A stretch of 64,000 nucleotides of DNA from Bombella saccharophila (GTDB taxonomy: Bacteria; Pseudomonadota; Alphaproteobacteria; Acetobacterales; Acetobacteraceae), in assembly GCF_026385475.1 (NCBI RefSeq), contig NZ_JANIDW010000001.1, forward strand, positions 62,001 through 126,000, in the 5' to 3' direction. Shown here piece after piece: positions 46,705 through 55,152 of this stretch. A program made the position numbers and the translations under genes. The notes beneath the pieces are model-generated. The model ran no database searches and was not told the origin of the DNA. It was given only the letters and a program-made list of their open reading frames with translations. Position 1 is the stretch's first letter. Every line of letters begins with the position of its first letter.

Positions 46705-47175
46705 CTAGTCCTTATTGAAAAACTGATTGAGTTTTTGGCGTTCTTCCACAGTGAGGGGGGGTGGCGGGGGAGAGGTGCGGCGTGCCCAGAGGGGGCGTGC
46801 TAGGAGGAAGCCTATCATAAGGCTGAGGAGTGGCATAAGCCAGAGCAAGGCTGTCGATGCAGAGAAGCGCGGTTGTAAACGGATGAACTCCCCATAGCGT
46901 TGGGTCATCCATAAGGTGATGTCTTTTGGTGAGCGGCCTTGCTGGAGTTGCTGACGTACGATGTGGCGGAGGTCTTTTGCTAGGGGGGCGGAGCTTTCCT
47001 CAATGCTCTCATTTTGGCAGACGAGGCAGCGTAATTGCTGGCCAATATGCTGGGCTTTTTGTTCTAATACCGGGTCAGGTAGCATTTCATCAGGGCTATC
47101 AATAGCATGGCCGATGGAGCTTCCATATAGGCAGATGGCGAGGAGGAGCAGGCCCTTTAGGCAGATGCGCATCAT
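46705..47175 (-). CDS. ccmH: Cytochrome c maturation protein CcmH
   Basis: 156-residue thiol oxidoreductase of heme ligation, membrane anchored and periplasmic. A signal-like N-terminus is followed by the redox motif LRCLVCQNESIEESSAPLA (LRCxxCQ), then DLRHIVRQQLQQGRSPKDI and TQRYGEFIRLQP, and a C-terminal TM segment. It reduces apocytochrome cysteines with CcmG. Its start overlaps the ccmG stop by four bases. Confidence 0.95.
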   Translation of the reverse strand: MMRICLKGLLLLAICLYGSSIGHAIDSPDEMLPDPVLEQKAQHIGQQLRCLVCQNESIEESSAPLAKDLRHIVRQQLQQGRSPKDITLWMTQRYGEFIRLQPRFSASTALLWLMPLLSLMIGFLLARPLWARRTSPPPPPLTVEERQKLNQFFNKD

Positions 47176-47774
47176 AATGCCCCTCTTAAAAAGGGTTGAA
47201 TCTGCTCACGATAGAGTGCTTCTGTTAAACTCCCCGTCCCGTGCCAGACAATGCGGCTGCCTGTTAGAGGATGAGGGAGGATGAGGAAGCTCTCCGGCAC
47301 GCCTGTTACGCCCCATTCAATAGCGCATTGGCCGTCATAATCCATGCCTAGACGGCTGAAGGGGTGATGTGCTTGCTCTAGCCAGTGCGCGGCTTGTGAG
47401 GGGGTATCTTTATAACAAACCCCCCATAAAGCGAGCGGGGATGCGGTAGTGGTCTCCCCCGCGATATGCTGGCGGAGGAAGGGGATTTCCTCCAGACAAG
47501 GTAAGCACCATGAGGCCCAGATGAGCAGGAGGACAGGCTGCGTGAGGGTGTGAAAATCCTGCCATGAGAGGCCGGGGCAAGGGGTAGGTTGTTCTGGCAA
47601 GGCTGGCAGGGGAGAGAAGGCGGGGACCGCTTGGCCTAGCCGTGGGTTGCGAACGGCTTTGGGGTCGAATGTCCCTTGGGTGGCATGGCGGAGCATGTAG
47701 AGGAACCCACCCCCTAAGCCAGCGGCCCCTAAAGCGGGCAGAGCAGCGAGATAATGGCGGCGTGTTAGGCGCAT
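47172..47774 (-). CDS. ccmG: Thiol:disulfide interchange protein CcmG/DsbE
   Basis: 200-residue periplasmic thioredoxin-fold protein, membrane-anchored by an N-terminal segment (LAALPALGAAGLGGGFLYML). WASWCLPCLEEIPFL contains the WCxPC active site; GVTGVPESFLIL holds the cis-proline region. It keeps the CXXCH cysteines of apocytochrome c reduced, as part of the ccm system. The start overlaps the ccmF stop by ten bases. Confidence 0.94.
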   Translation of the reverse strand: MRLTRRHYLAALPALGAAGLGGGFLYMLRHATQGTFDPKAVRNPRLGQAVPAFSPLPALPEQPTPCPGLSWQDFHTLTQPVLLLIWASWCLPCLEEIPFLRQHIAGETTTASPLALWGVCYKDTPSQAAHWLEQAHHPFSRLGMDYDGQCAIEWGVTGVPESFLILPHPLTGSRIVWHGTGSLTEALYREQIQPFLRGAL

Positions 47775-49798
47775 GCGGGCCTCCTCTTACGGCGTGCGGG
47801 GATGAGATGTAAGACGCCGCCCATGGCCATGATGATTCCGCCAAACCATAGCCAAGAGGCGAGGGGATTTTCATGCACGCGTAAAATAACGCGGTAGGTG
47901 TTTTGATCCTGCGGAGTTTGGACCTCTTTAACACTCCCTAAGGCGGCGTAGAGGTCCTCTAACGGGCGGTGGATGATTGCGACATGCAGGATTTTTTGCC
48001 CCTGTTGGGGGAAAAGGCGGATTTGCGGCTCAAGGGTGGCTAGCACGGGACCATGTGCATCATGACGGCGGATGATGATGTGAGCTTCTACTGCCTCATA
48101 ATTCGGGCCATGATGAGGGGTGAGAGCGGTGAGGGCCCAATCATGCCCGCCAAAGTGGAGATGCGTGCCTATTTGGGCCTCAATGAGGCGTTCTTGGCTG
48201 CCAGCCATGCCGCATAGGCCCAGCATTGTGATGCCGACCCCAATATGAGCAAGGCTTGTTGCCCAAAGGCTGCGTGGCAAGCGGGAGAGGCCGCGATGCT
48301 CTTGCGGCATTGTATAAAAACGCGAGATGAGGTCGTTTAAAGCTGCGTTGATAACCCAAAGAGCGAGGACAGCCACACTCGCTGCCAAAGCGGTGGGAAA
48401 GAGCCAGAAGGCGGGCAGAATGGCCCCAAGAGTAAAGCATAGAGGCAGCGCAAGACGGCGTAAGGTTGGGTTTATAGGGGCATAACGCCAAGGTAAGGCC
48501 ATGCTGCCCCCCATTAGGAGGAGGAGCGGGATGATGAATGGCGTTGTTGTGGCCTCAAAAAACGGTTTACCGACCGATAAGGTGCGCCCAAAGAGCAGTT
48601 GCATAAAAGGTGGGTAGAGCGTGCCTGTAAGCACGATGGCGCATAAGGTGCAGAGGAGGATGTTGTTAAGGACTAACGCTCCTTCCCGTGAGAGGGGGGT
48701 GAAGGATGGTGTTGCTGGTGGCAGGAGGTTAGGCGCGCGCAAGGCGAAAAGTAATAATCCACCCCCGCCATAAAGGCCCAATAAGGCAAGGATAAAAAGG
48801 CCGCGTGCCGGGTCATTCGCAAAGGCATGAACGGAGTTGAGAATCCCCGAGCGGACAAGGAATGTGCCAGAGAGTGAGAGCGCGAAGGTGGCGAGGGCGA
48901 GTAAGAGGCACCAGCTTTGCAAATGGCTGCGTTTTTCCACCACAATGACGCTATGGAGGAGGGCTGTGCCTGTTAACCACGGGATGAGCGCGGCATTTTC
49001 CACCGGGTCCCAAAACCAATAGCCCCCCCATCCTAAGACGGCATAGGACCACCACGCGCCTAATGTGATGCCTAATGTAAGCAACGCCCATGCGCTGATG
49101 ACCCATGGGCGGGCATAGCGTGCCCAAAGCGCATCGGCGCGGCCATCTAGCAAGGCACTTATGGCAAAGGCGAAGGGCACGGCAAAGCCGACATAGCCGC
49201 TATATAATAGGGGTGGATGCACAGCGAGGCCGGGGTCTTGCAGTAGGGGGTTCATCCCTAGCCCATCTATCGGGACGGGCCAGAGGCGGAGGAAGGGGTT
49301 GGAGGTTGTGAGACAAAAAAGCTCAAATCCTGCACTGACGATGCCTAAAAGGGCGAGGAGGCGGCTGCGTAAACGGGGTGGCAACCCGGCGGGATGGCGG
49401 GGGCTTTGGCCGGGGAGGAGGGCTAAGAGGGCGCAATAGAGGCTTAGCAAGCTCACCCATAAAAGGAGAGAGCCTTCATGATTGCCCCATAATCCGGCTA
49501 TTTTATAAGGCCATGGTTTGTTGATGGCAGAGTTATCGGCAATGAGTTTGAGGGAGAAATCATCCCCTAAAGCAGCGATGATGAGGCAGGCCCACGAGAT
49601 GAGCAATGCGAGGCAATGGCTGAGGGCAAGCGGGCGGGCCAAGGCTGTAAGCGGGCTATGGGCGCGGCGCAACCCTATGAGGGGTAATATTCCTTGCAGG
49701 GCAGCAAGCACACAAGCGAGGGCGAGGGCAAAATGCCCGCTTTCTGGTGAAAAGACGGGGGCTAAGGGTGCAAGCAGTGTGGTGAAAAGGGCCTGCAT
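47765..49798 (-). CDS. ccmF: Cytochrome c heme ligation protein CcmF
   Basis: 677-residue polytopic membrane protein (about fifteen TM segments) that forms the heme lyase with CcmH. The tryptophan-rich WWD loop GWGGYWFWDPVENAALIPWL, the flanking WGNHEGSLLLWVSLLSLYCA and HSVHAFANDPARGLFILAL are CcmF hallmarks, and the C-terminal periplasmic segment is present. It starts one base after ccmE ends. Confidence 0.97.
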   Translation of the reverse strand: MQALFTTLLAPLAPVFSPESGHFALALACVLAALQGILPLIGLRRAHSPLTALARPLALSHCLALLISWACLIIAALGDDFSLKLIADNSAINKPWPYKIAGLWGNHEGSLLLWVSLLSLYCALLALLPGQSPRHPAGLPPRLRSRLLALLGIVSAGFELFCLTTSNPFLRLWPVPIDGLGMNPLLQDPGLAVHPPLLYSGYVGFAVPFAFAISALLDGRADALWARYARPWVISAWALLTLGITLGAWWSYAVLGWGGYWFWDPVENAALIPWLTGTALLHSVIVVEKRSHLQSWCLLLALATFALSLSGTFLVRSGILNSVHAFANDPARGLFILALLGLYGGGGLLLFALRAPNLLPPATPSFTPLSREGALVLNNILLCTLCAIVLTGTLYPPFMQLLFGRTLSVGKPFFEATTTPFIIPLLLLMGGSMALPWRYAPINPTLRRLALPLCFTLGAILPAFWLFPTALAASVAVLALWVINAALNDLISRFYTMPQEHRGLSRLPRSLWATSLAHIGVGITMLGLCGMAGSQERLIEAQIGTHLHFGGHDWALTALTPHHGPNYEAVEAHIIIRRHDAHGPVLATLEPQIRLFPQQGQKILHVAIIHRPLEDLYAALGSVKEVQTPQDQNTYRVILRVHENPLASWLWFGGIIMAMGGVLHLIPARRKRRPACA

Positions 49799-49799
49799 A

Positions 49800-50348
49800 T
49801 CAGGGTGTGTTCTTTAGGGTGGTGGAGCTTTTGGCGGGGGCGGTCATACGGTTCCAACTTGCAGCATCAGGTGGGGGGCCAAAGCGAGGGTCCCATTTGC
49901 CGGTTTTTTGCAGAGCATCAGCCACCTCTTTGGGCATGTAAGTTTCGTCATGTTTAGCGAGGACCTCAGAAGCGAGGAAATATCCTGAAGGCTGATAATA
50001 GCCCAAAGCCACAACGCTTTGCCCTTCGCGGAAGAGGTCGGGTAAAATGCCGTGATAGGAGACGCGCAAGGCGGTTTGGCCATCTGTGACCTCAAAGGAG
50101 GTATCTGGCGTGCCATCTTGGGTGGGTTGGTTATGGAGGGAGCCTGCCACCACCATGCCGCCTAGCCGGATGGTTTGGTGTATGGGTGGGGGGTGTGCGT
50201 GTATTTGTGCAGGGGTCATGAAGAAGATAATCGTGCTGGAGAGCGCATGCATGATCAATCCCACCGCCCCAGCGAAGCAGCTTAGGCATGCGATGATGAG
50301 CCAAAACCGGCCAGCCTTACGGCGCATGAAAGGGCGTGATGAGGGCAT
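49800..50348 (-). CDS. ccmE: Heme chaperone CcmE
   Basis: 182-residue membrane-anchored periplasmic heme chaperone. A TM anchor lies near residues 12-40. The OB-fold has LGGMVVAGSL and DTSFEVTDGQTALRVSYHG. The heme-binding histidine is in LAKHDETYMPKEV (HxxxY). Six bases separate it from ccmD. Confidence 0.96.
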   Translation of the reverse strand: MPSSRPFMRRKAGRFWLIIACLSCFAGAVGLIMHALSSTIIFFMTPAQIHAHPPPIHQTIRLGGMVVAGSLHNQPTQDGTPDTSFEVTDGQTALRVSYHGILPDLFREGQSVVALGYYQPSGYFLASEVLAKHDETYMPKEVADALQKTGKWDPRFGPPPDAASWNRMTAPAKSSTTLKNTP

Positions 50349-50354
50349 AGAGCG

Positions 50355-50525
50355 TTAGTCTAAAGAGGATGACGGTTTATAGAGGCGGTGCATAAGGGCA
50401 AGACGCCGTTTTGCACGATATAAACGGATGAGGCTACCACCGAGGATGAGCAGGACGGCAAGGCAGGTAAGCCCATAGCTGGCGAGGATAAAGCCCCAAT
50501 GAGGGGGCCATGAGGGTGGGGTCAT
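50355..50525 (-). CDS. ccmD: Heme exporter protein CcmD (found by hand translation)
   Basis: 56-residue single-TM protein. The translation begins MTPPSWPPHWGFILASYG, has a hydrophobic segment (LTCLAVLLILGGSLI), then a basic tail RLYRAKRRLALMHRL, the typical CcmD form: short N-out, one TM, basic cytoplasmic end. Its ATG overlaps the ccmC stop (ATGA) and it precedes ccmE. It stabilises the CcmC-CcmE interaction by family knowledge. Confidence 0.88.
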   Translation of the reverse strand: MTPPSWPPHWGFILASYGLTCLAVLLILGGSLIRLYRAKRRLALMHRLYKPSSSLD

Positions 50526-51262
50526 AATGTGGGGTCCTGCATGGCAAGGGCTTGGGCGCGGCGCTCGAGCAAGGCGGCATGGAGGCGGAGCAATAAAAGG
50601 GCGAACCCTGTAAGGGTAAAGCCGATGGTACAGACTATGAGTGGGTAAAAGAAGCTCATAGCCATAGTTGGGGCTTTGGTAAGGGTGATGCTGGCAGGCT
50701 GGTGCAGGCTATTCCACCATTGGACGCTGAATTTGATGATGGGGAGGTCTACCGCCCCGGCAAGGGCCAGCAGGGCCGCTGCGCGTTGGCCGCGGAGTGG
50801 GTCATCAAATGCGCGGATGGTAAGGATGTGACCAAGATAGAGGCAAAAGAGAATGAGGACGGAGGTGAGCCGTGCATCCCATACCCACCATGTTCCCCAG
50901 CTTGGTTTGCCCCATAGTGAGCCTGTGATGAGGCATAAAGCCGCAGCCATAGCCCCAAGCGGCCCTGCCTCCACAGCGATAAGACCAATAAGAGGGTTGC
51001 GCCATACAAGATAGAGAAAGCCACATAAGGCGAGGAGGGCGTAATCCAAACTGGCAAGCCATGCCATCGGGACATGGAGGAACATGATGCGGACAGTCTC
51101 TCCCTGTTGCCAGTCCGCCGGGGCAAAAAAGAGGCCCCATATCATCCCAACAGCCAGCATGCTTAACCCTACACATAAGCAAGGGAGGGTGAGGCGGCGG
51201 ATGAGTGTGAGGCACGCGGTGGGGCTGGTTGTCCAACGGGTTAGGGATGAGGATATGCGCAT
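50522..51262 (-). CDS. ccmC: Heme exporter protein CcmC
   Basis: 246-residue membrane protein with six TM segments that delivers heme to CcmE. WGTWWVWDARLTSVLILF is the WWD heme-binding loop; VRIMFLHVPMAWLASLDYAL and IKFSVQWWNSLHQPASI hold the flanking conserved histidines. The frame is open to 51385, but the ATG at 51262 (AGGGG upstream) gives the family N-terminus. It begins the operon; no ccmA or ccmB is upstream. Confidence 0.95.
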   Translation of the reverse strand: MRISSSLTRWTTSPTACLTLIRRLTLPCLCVGLSMLAVGMIWGLFFAPADWQQGETVRIMFLHVPMAWLASLDYALLALCGFLYLVWRNPLIGLIAVEAGPLGAMAAALCLITGSLWGKPSWGTWWVWDARLTSVLILFCLYLGHILTIRAFDDPLRGQRAAALLALAGAVDLPIIKFSVQWWNSLHQPASITLTKAPTMAMSFFYPLIVCTIGFTLTGFALLLLRLHAALLERRAQALAMQDPTL

Positions 51263-51426
51263 AGCCCCTAGTATGGACGTTTTAGGGGGCGGAAGAAAAT
51301 GAAAAATATGAAGGGTGGGGGCCGTAAGCATGTTCGCACCATCCTGTAGGAAACGACTCTTTGAAAAAGAGATGAAGTCGGGCATGGTGGGGCCAATAGC
51401 GTATAGAATATAAGGAGAATGGAGCC

Positions 51427-51843
51427 ATGGCCTTCTGGCTGATTAAATCGGAGCCAGCGTCTTTTTCGTGGGATGAGCAGGTGCAGAATGATGTTGAGCC
51501 ATGGACAGGCGTGCGGAATTATCAAGCGCGGAATAATTTGAAGGCCATGAAATGCGGCGATAAGGCGTTGTTCTATCATTCCGTGACGGAAAAGCGCATT
51601 GTCGGTGTGGTAGAGGTTGTGAAGGAAGCTTACCCCGACCCAACAGCAGAGGACCCGCGTTGGGTCTGTGTGGATGTTAAAGCAGATGGGGCTTTTGTAC
51701 AGCCTATCACATTGGCAGAGATTAAAGCCGACCCTACCTTAACAGAGATGGCTTTATTGAAGCAGTCTCGTCTTTCGGTCGCACCGGTGCGGGAGGAGGA
51801 GTTTGCGTATCTCACAAAAAAGGGCCAGTGGGAAAAAGCCTGA
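51427..51843 (+). CDS. EVE domain protein
   Basis: 138-residue EVE (PUA-like) domain protein of YTH-related fold, by family a candidate reader of modified bases. AFWLIKSEPASFSWDEQ, WTGVRNYQARNNLKAM, ALFYHSVTEKRIVGVVEVV and DPRWVCVDVKADGAF are the standard blocks. AAGGAG lies nine bases before the ATG. Such single-domain EVE proteins are common near aat or core genes in alphaproteobacteria. It is divergent from ccmC. Confidence 0.93.
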   Translation: MAFWLIKSEPASFSWDEQVQNDVEPWTGVRNYQARNNLKAMKCGDKALFYHSVTEKRIVGVVEVVKEAYPDPTAEDPRWVCVDVKADGAFVQPITLAEIKADPTLTEMALLKQSRLSVAPVREEEFAYLTKKGQWEKA

Positions 51844-51893
51844 TTAAAGGTTAGTAACAACGAGGAAGCTTTTGTGTAAAAGCCGATTCTTAA

Positions 51894-51901
51894 AAGGAGG
51901 T
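51894..51901 (+). promoter_or_regulatory. Strong Shine-Dalgarno of the EcsC-family gene
   Basis: AAGGAGGT, complementary to the anti-SD, with seven bases before the ATG at 51909. It is the strongest ribosome binding site noted in the window and fixes the start. Confidence 0.85.
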
Positions 51902-51908
51902 ACAGAGC

Positions 51909-52748
51909 ATGAGTAACGAGCGGAAAGAGCATGTGCCCAGCGCGGCTTTTCTGTTTCAGGACCTCGATACGGAGGCTCTGTCCCAATTACATGCCGTGCT
52001 TGATGGTGTTGAGAAGGGGCGTAGCACCCTAACCCGTTTGGCGGATTTGATGGGCGGTGCGGTTGGTCGTGCAGCGCATTTGGGCTTGCATACGCTCTCT
52101 TTGGCACCGGGCCTGCAAGAGAAGGTGCAATCCCTTGCCGGTACAGCGTTAGAGCAAGCTTATCGCATCGCGATTTTGGGGTTGGAGCGGCAAAAGGGGC
52201 GGCCTCAGCACGCGATTAAGGAGAGGATGAGGCAAGCCGTTGTTGCAGCTTCTGGCGCGGCGGGCGGCTTTGGCGGCCTTATGAGCATGGGGCCGGATAT
52301 TGGCTTTACCACCCTAACGATTATGCGTGAGATTGCCATTATCGCGCAGGAAAATGGGGAGGATTTGCAAAGCGAGGAAACACGCCGCGCGTGTTTGGAA
52401 GTCTTTGCCCTACGGAATATGGGCGGCAAACAGGGCGGCGAGCCGGGTGAGGGGCAAGGTGAGCTCGGCTTTTTTGCAGCACGCAGCCTCATGCGCGGTC
52501 AGCCGCTTGTATTGCTTATGGCGGAAGTTGCTGGCCATTATGGGATGGCTCTCTCCCGCAAATTAGCGGCGCAGATGGTCCCGGTAGCGGGGGCCTTATG
52601 TGGGGCAGCGATTAACTCCGCCTTTTTGGCGCATTATCGTGCGGTGGCGAAAGCGCATTTCACCATCCGGCGGTTGGAGCGCACCCACGGTATGGCCGTG
52701 CAGGAGGCTGCCGAGGCGTATCGGGGTCATGCAGGGGCAGAGGGCTAG
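51909..52748 (+). CDS. EcsC family protein
   Basis: 279-residue protein of the EcsC family, a domain of unknown biochemical role. Blocks include GRAAHLGLHTLSLAPG, ASGAAGGFGGLMSMGPDIGF and the helical stretch FTTLTIMREIAIIAQENGED, with SAFLAHYRAVAKAHFTIRRL near the C-terminus. No signal peptide; there are Ala/Gly-rich segments that might be membrane-associated. It is adjacent to the EVE gene on the same strand. Confidence 0.88.
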   Translation: MSNERKEHVPSAAFLFQDLDTEALSQLHAVLDGVEKGRSTLTRLADLMGGAVGRAAHLGLHTLSLAPGLQEKVQSLAGTALEQAYRIAILGLERQKGRPQHAIKERMRQAVVAASGAAGGFGGLMSMGPDIGFTTLTIMREIAIIAQENGEDLQSEETRRACLEVFALRNMGGKQGGEPGEGQGELGFFAARSLMRGQPLVLLMAEVAGHYGMALSRKLAAQMVPVAGALCGAAINSAFLAHYRAVAKAHFTIRRLERTHGMAVQEAAEAYRGHAGAEG

Positions 52749-52753
52749 ACGCA

Positions 52754-52945
52754 TCAGCCCTTTTTATGACGGCAGAGCTGGTAAAGCTCTAACGGGGCGA
52801 AGATGAGGATGCCAAGAAGGCAGCCAACCTCAATGATGTTCATAAGAGGGCGCAGGGCAGGGCGGGCGAGTTGCAGCATGAATGCCAGCCCTAGGCTGAG
52901 AGCGTAGATATATGTTTGGTAGGATGAAGGCTGACGTGTGGACAT
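52754..52945 (-). CDS. Small two-helix membrane protein, unknown
   Basis: 63 residues from the ATG at 52945, with two hydrophobic helices (IYALSLGLAFMLQLA and IIEVGCLLGILIFAPLELY) and a Lys/His-rich end. No family recognised. It sits convergent to the EcsC gene and divergent from aat, with a normal-looking hydrophobicity pattern that suggests a real gene. Confidence 0.5.
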   Translation of the reverse strand: MSTRQPSSYQTYIYALSLGLAFMLQLARPALRPLMNIIEVGCLLGILIFAPLELYQLCRHKKG

Positions 52946-52976
52946 GAAGAGTCTTTCTATAAGGGCTGCTTGAGAG

Positions 52977-53651
52977 ATGGAGACTATCACGGCTGAGTTA
53001 GTTTTGCGCGCTTATGCGGCAGGTTTATTTCCCATGGCTCCAGATGAGCAGAGCGATGAGCTGGAATGGTTCTGCCCACAAGAGCGGGGGATTATCCCGC
53101 TAGAGCCTTTGGAGGCCATCCGCCTACCGCGGCGGTTGATGCGGAGCGTCTTAGCCGGGCATTATCGCCTTTGTAGTGATGAAGATTTTGATGGCATGAT
53201 GCAAGCCTGTGCCCAAGCCACCGCTGAGCGGCCAGAGACATGGATTAGCGGGCGGATTCGGCAGCTTTATGGGGAGTTGCATCGCTTAGGTCATGCTCAT
53301 TCTGTCGAGGTGCGCGATAAAGAGAGCGGGGCTTTGCTCGGCGGGCTTTATGGCGTCTCCCTGCATGGGGCGTTCTTTGGGGAGAGCATGGTCTCGCGCG
53401 TGCGGGATGCCTCCAAAATCGCGCTGGTGCATCTCATGGCGGCATTGCGGCGTGGGGGGTATAAGCTTTTAGATACGCAATATATCACCCCTCATTTAGC
53501 GCGTTTGGGTGGGGTGTCTGTCCCCTTTATAGCGTATAAACAGCAGCTTGAGGCGGCCATGATGCAGGAAGGCCATTGGCCTGATGATATAAGTTTGGAG
53601 GCTTTGGCAGCCGAGATTACCCTTATGGCCCAGCGTTCTAAAGGGAGATGA
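52977..53651 (+). CDS. aat: Leucyl/phenylalanyl-tRNA-protein transferase
   Basis: 224-residue enzyme of the N-end rule pathway, transferring Leu or Phe from tRNA to N-terminal Arg/Lys of proteins. AAGLFPMAPD, WFCPQERGIIPLE, TWISGRIRQLYGELHRLGHA, SVEVRDKESGALLGGLYGVS and FFGESMVSRVRDASKIALVH are all family blocks. AAGGG precedes the ATG. Degradation targets may pass to ClpS/ClpAP, not in this window. Confidence 0.95.
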   Translation: METITAELVLRAYAAGLFPMAPDEQSDELEWFCPQERGIIPLEPLEAIRLPRRLMRSVLAGHYRLCSDEDFDGMMQACAQATAERPETWISGRIRQLYGELHRLGHAHSVEVRDKESGALLGGLYGVSLHGAFFGESMVSRVRDASKIALVHLMAALRRGGYKLLDTQYITPHLARLGGVSVPFIAYKQQLEAAMMQEGHWPDDISLEALAAEITLMAQRSKGR

Positions 53652-53746
53652 AGGGCGGGGGCATTTTTCCCTCTGGCTCTCTCTTTTTGGTCTGATTATG
53701 GTGGGGGTGAGATTGTGAATGAGACGAGCAAGAAAGAGAGGCAGTG

Positions 53747-54613
53747 ATGACACTTTGGCGTATCAAGCGGGATGGGCAGCATAGATGCGGCAAGGGTGGT
53801 GTGATAGCGGCTGCCTCATTGGCGATTCTGGTAGGGGCTCATACGTCTCTTGCATGGGCAGGGGCGGATCACCCGCCGCTATCTCCCACGCGGGATGCGG
53901 TGGTGACGTATCGCTTCCAAACGGAGGTGCTGCCGGGTGATAAAAAAGGCAGTGAGCCGGAGCATCAAGTCAAAGTATCCTTCGCTGCATCAGGAGACCG
54001 GCTACGGATAGACCCTGACGATGGCCGCAGTGCAACAATTTTAAATCGCCAAACCCAGATTATGACGCTCGTGAGTATGCAAGAGCGGCGTTATATTGAG
54101 TTTCGCCCTATGCATGGGTTGCATAATCCGTTCTTCTTAGGGTTAGGGATGACCTACCACCCTGAGGGAACGGAGCAGATTGCTCATGTCACGTGTCAGA
54201 ATTGGACGATTGATAGCAAGCGCGGCAAAGCAAAAGCCTGTGTGACGGAGGATGGTCTTATTCTCTCTGAAGAAGGGGTGGATGCTGATGGGCTAACGGG
54301 CCGTTTAAAGGCCATTGCCGTAGAGTATAAAGACTTACCTGCGGATATTTTTACGCCTCCAGCTGGGTTCCAGAAGTTTGATCCATTTGCCAAGATGAAG
54401 AAGCAGCTTGCACAAAAGCAGGCGCAGCAAGCACAGCAATCTCAGCAAGGCCAGCCGCCCGTGCCGGGTGCTGCGATGGAGGGTATGCGCCGTGGGGGCC
54501 ATGAGGCTGTGGAGCAACCTGCTGGGGACCAACCTCATAGCCCTGATGATTCGGTAGGGGATGGGAGTGTTACCCATAGCGACCAACCTACAAGCAGCAA
54601 TGAGGGGCAATAA
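53747..54613 (+). CDS. Secreted protein with Gln-rich C-terminal linker, unknown (possible DUF4412-like)
   Basis: 288 residues from the ATG (GAGAGG upstream). An N-terminal basic region and hydrophobic core (GVIAAASLAILVGAHTSLAW) make a signal peptide ending near AWAGA. The mature domain is beta-rich: VVTYRFQTEVLPGD, KVSFAASGDRLRIDPDDG, VSMQERRYIEFRP and LKAIAVEYKDLPADIFTPPAGF, a pattern reminiscent of DUF4412-like lipoprotein-carrier folds. The last ~75 residues are low-complexity (KQLAQKQAQQAQQSQQGQ, then Pro/Gly/Asp-rich). Three bases before a peroxiredoxin gene, so probably co-transcribed. Confidence 0.7.
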   Translation: MTLWRIKRDGQHRCGKGGVIAAASLAILVGAHTSLAWAGADHPPLSPTRDAVVTYRFQTEVLPGDKKGSEPEHQVKVSFAASGDRLRIDPDDGRSATILNRQTQIMTLVSMQERRYIEFRPMHGLHNPFFLGLGMTYHPEGTEQIAHVTCQNWTIDSKRGKAKACVTEDGLILSEEGVDADGLTGRLKAIAVEYKDLPADIFTPPAGFQKFDPFAKMKKQLAQKQAQQAQQSQQGQPPVPGAAMEGMRRGGHEAVEQPAGDQPHSPDDSVGDGSVTHSDQPTSSNEGQ

Positions 54614-54616
54614 GCC

Positions 54617-55114
54617 ATGACGCAAGAAACGCACGTAATAGAGCTTGGGCAGAGCGCGCCGGACTTCACGTTGGAGGGCGTTGGTCCACAAGGGGAAACG
54701 CAGGTAGAGAGTGCCTCGCTAAAAGGTAAACCTTATTTATTATACTTCTACCCGCGGGCTTCTACGCCGGGTTGTACAACGCAAGCGTGTGATTTGCGTG
54801 ACCATTTGGCAGAATTACGCATCCCCGGTGGGGAGGGGCTGACAGTACTGGGTGTTAGTCCCGATGCTCTTGGCGCGTTAGAGACGTTCCTCACCAAGCA
54901 GGCACTGAGCTTTACGCTCCTTTCCGACCATGAGCATAAATTGGCTGAGGCTTATGGCGTTTGGGTGCTTAAAAAGCTGTATGGGCGTGAGTTTATGGGG
55001 ATAGAGCGTAGCTCCTTCCTTATTGATGCGCAGGGGCGTATTGCTGCTTTTAAGCGGAAGGTCAGCCCTGCAAAGCATGTGGCTTGGGTGCAAGAGGCTT
55101 TAGCACAGCTGTAA
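54617..55114 (+). CDS. Peroxiredoxin of the BCP/PrxQ group
   Basis: 165-residue thiol peroxidase. YFYPRASTPGCTTQACDLRD holds the peroxidatic Cys in TPGC and a second Cys five residues later, the spacing typical of atypical two-Cys PrxQ enzymes. VLGVSPDALGALETFLTKQA and RSSFLIDAQGRIA also match. It reduces peroxides using thioredoxin by family. It follows the secreted protein gene with three bases between. Confidence 0.94.
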   Translation: MTQETHVIELGQSAPDFTLEGVGPQGETQVESASLKGKPYLLYFYPRASTPGCTTQACDLRDHLAELRIPGGEGLTVLGVSPDALGALETFLTKQALSFTLLSDHEHKLAEAYGVWVLKKLYGREFMGIERSSFLIDAQGRIAAFKRKVSPAKHVAWVQEALAQL

Positions 55115-55152
55115 GGCTTTTTAGATATGTCCTTCTTGAGGTCTCCTAGAGT

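Noticed and set aside
51263-51426. ccmA or ccmB upstream of ccmC
   Set aside because: The spacer is short and followed by the divergent EVE gene; no ABC motif on either strand.
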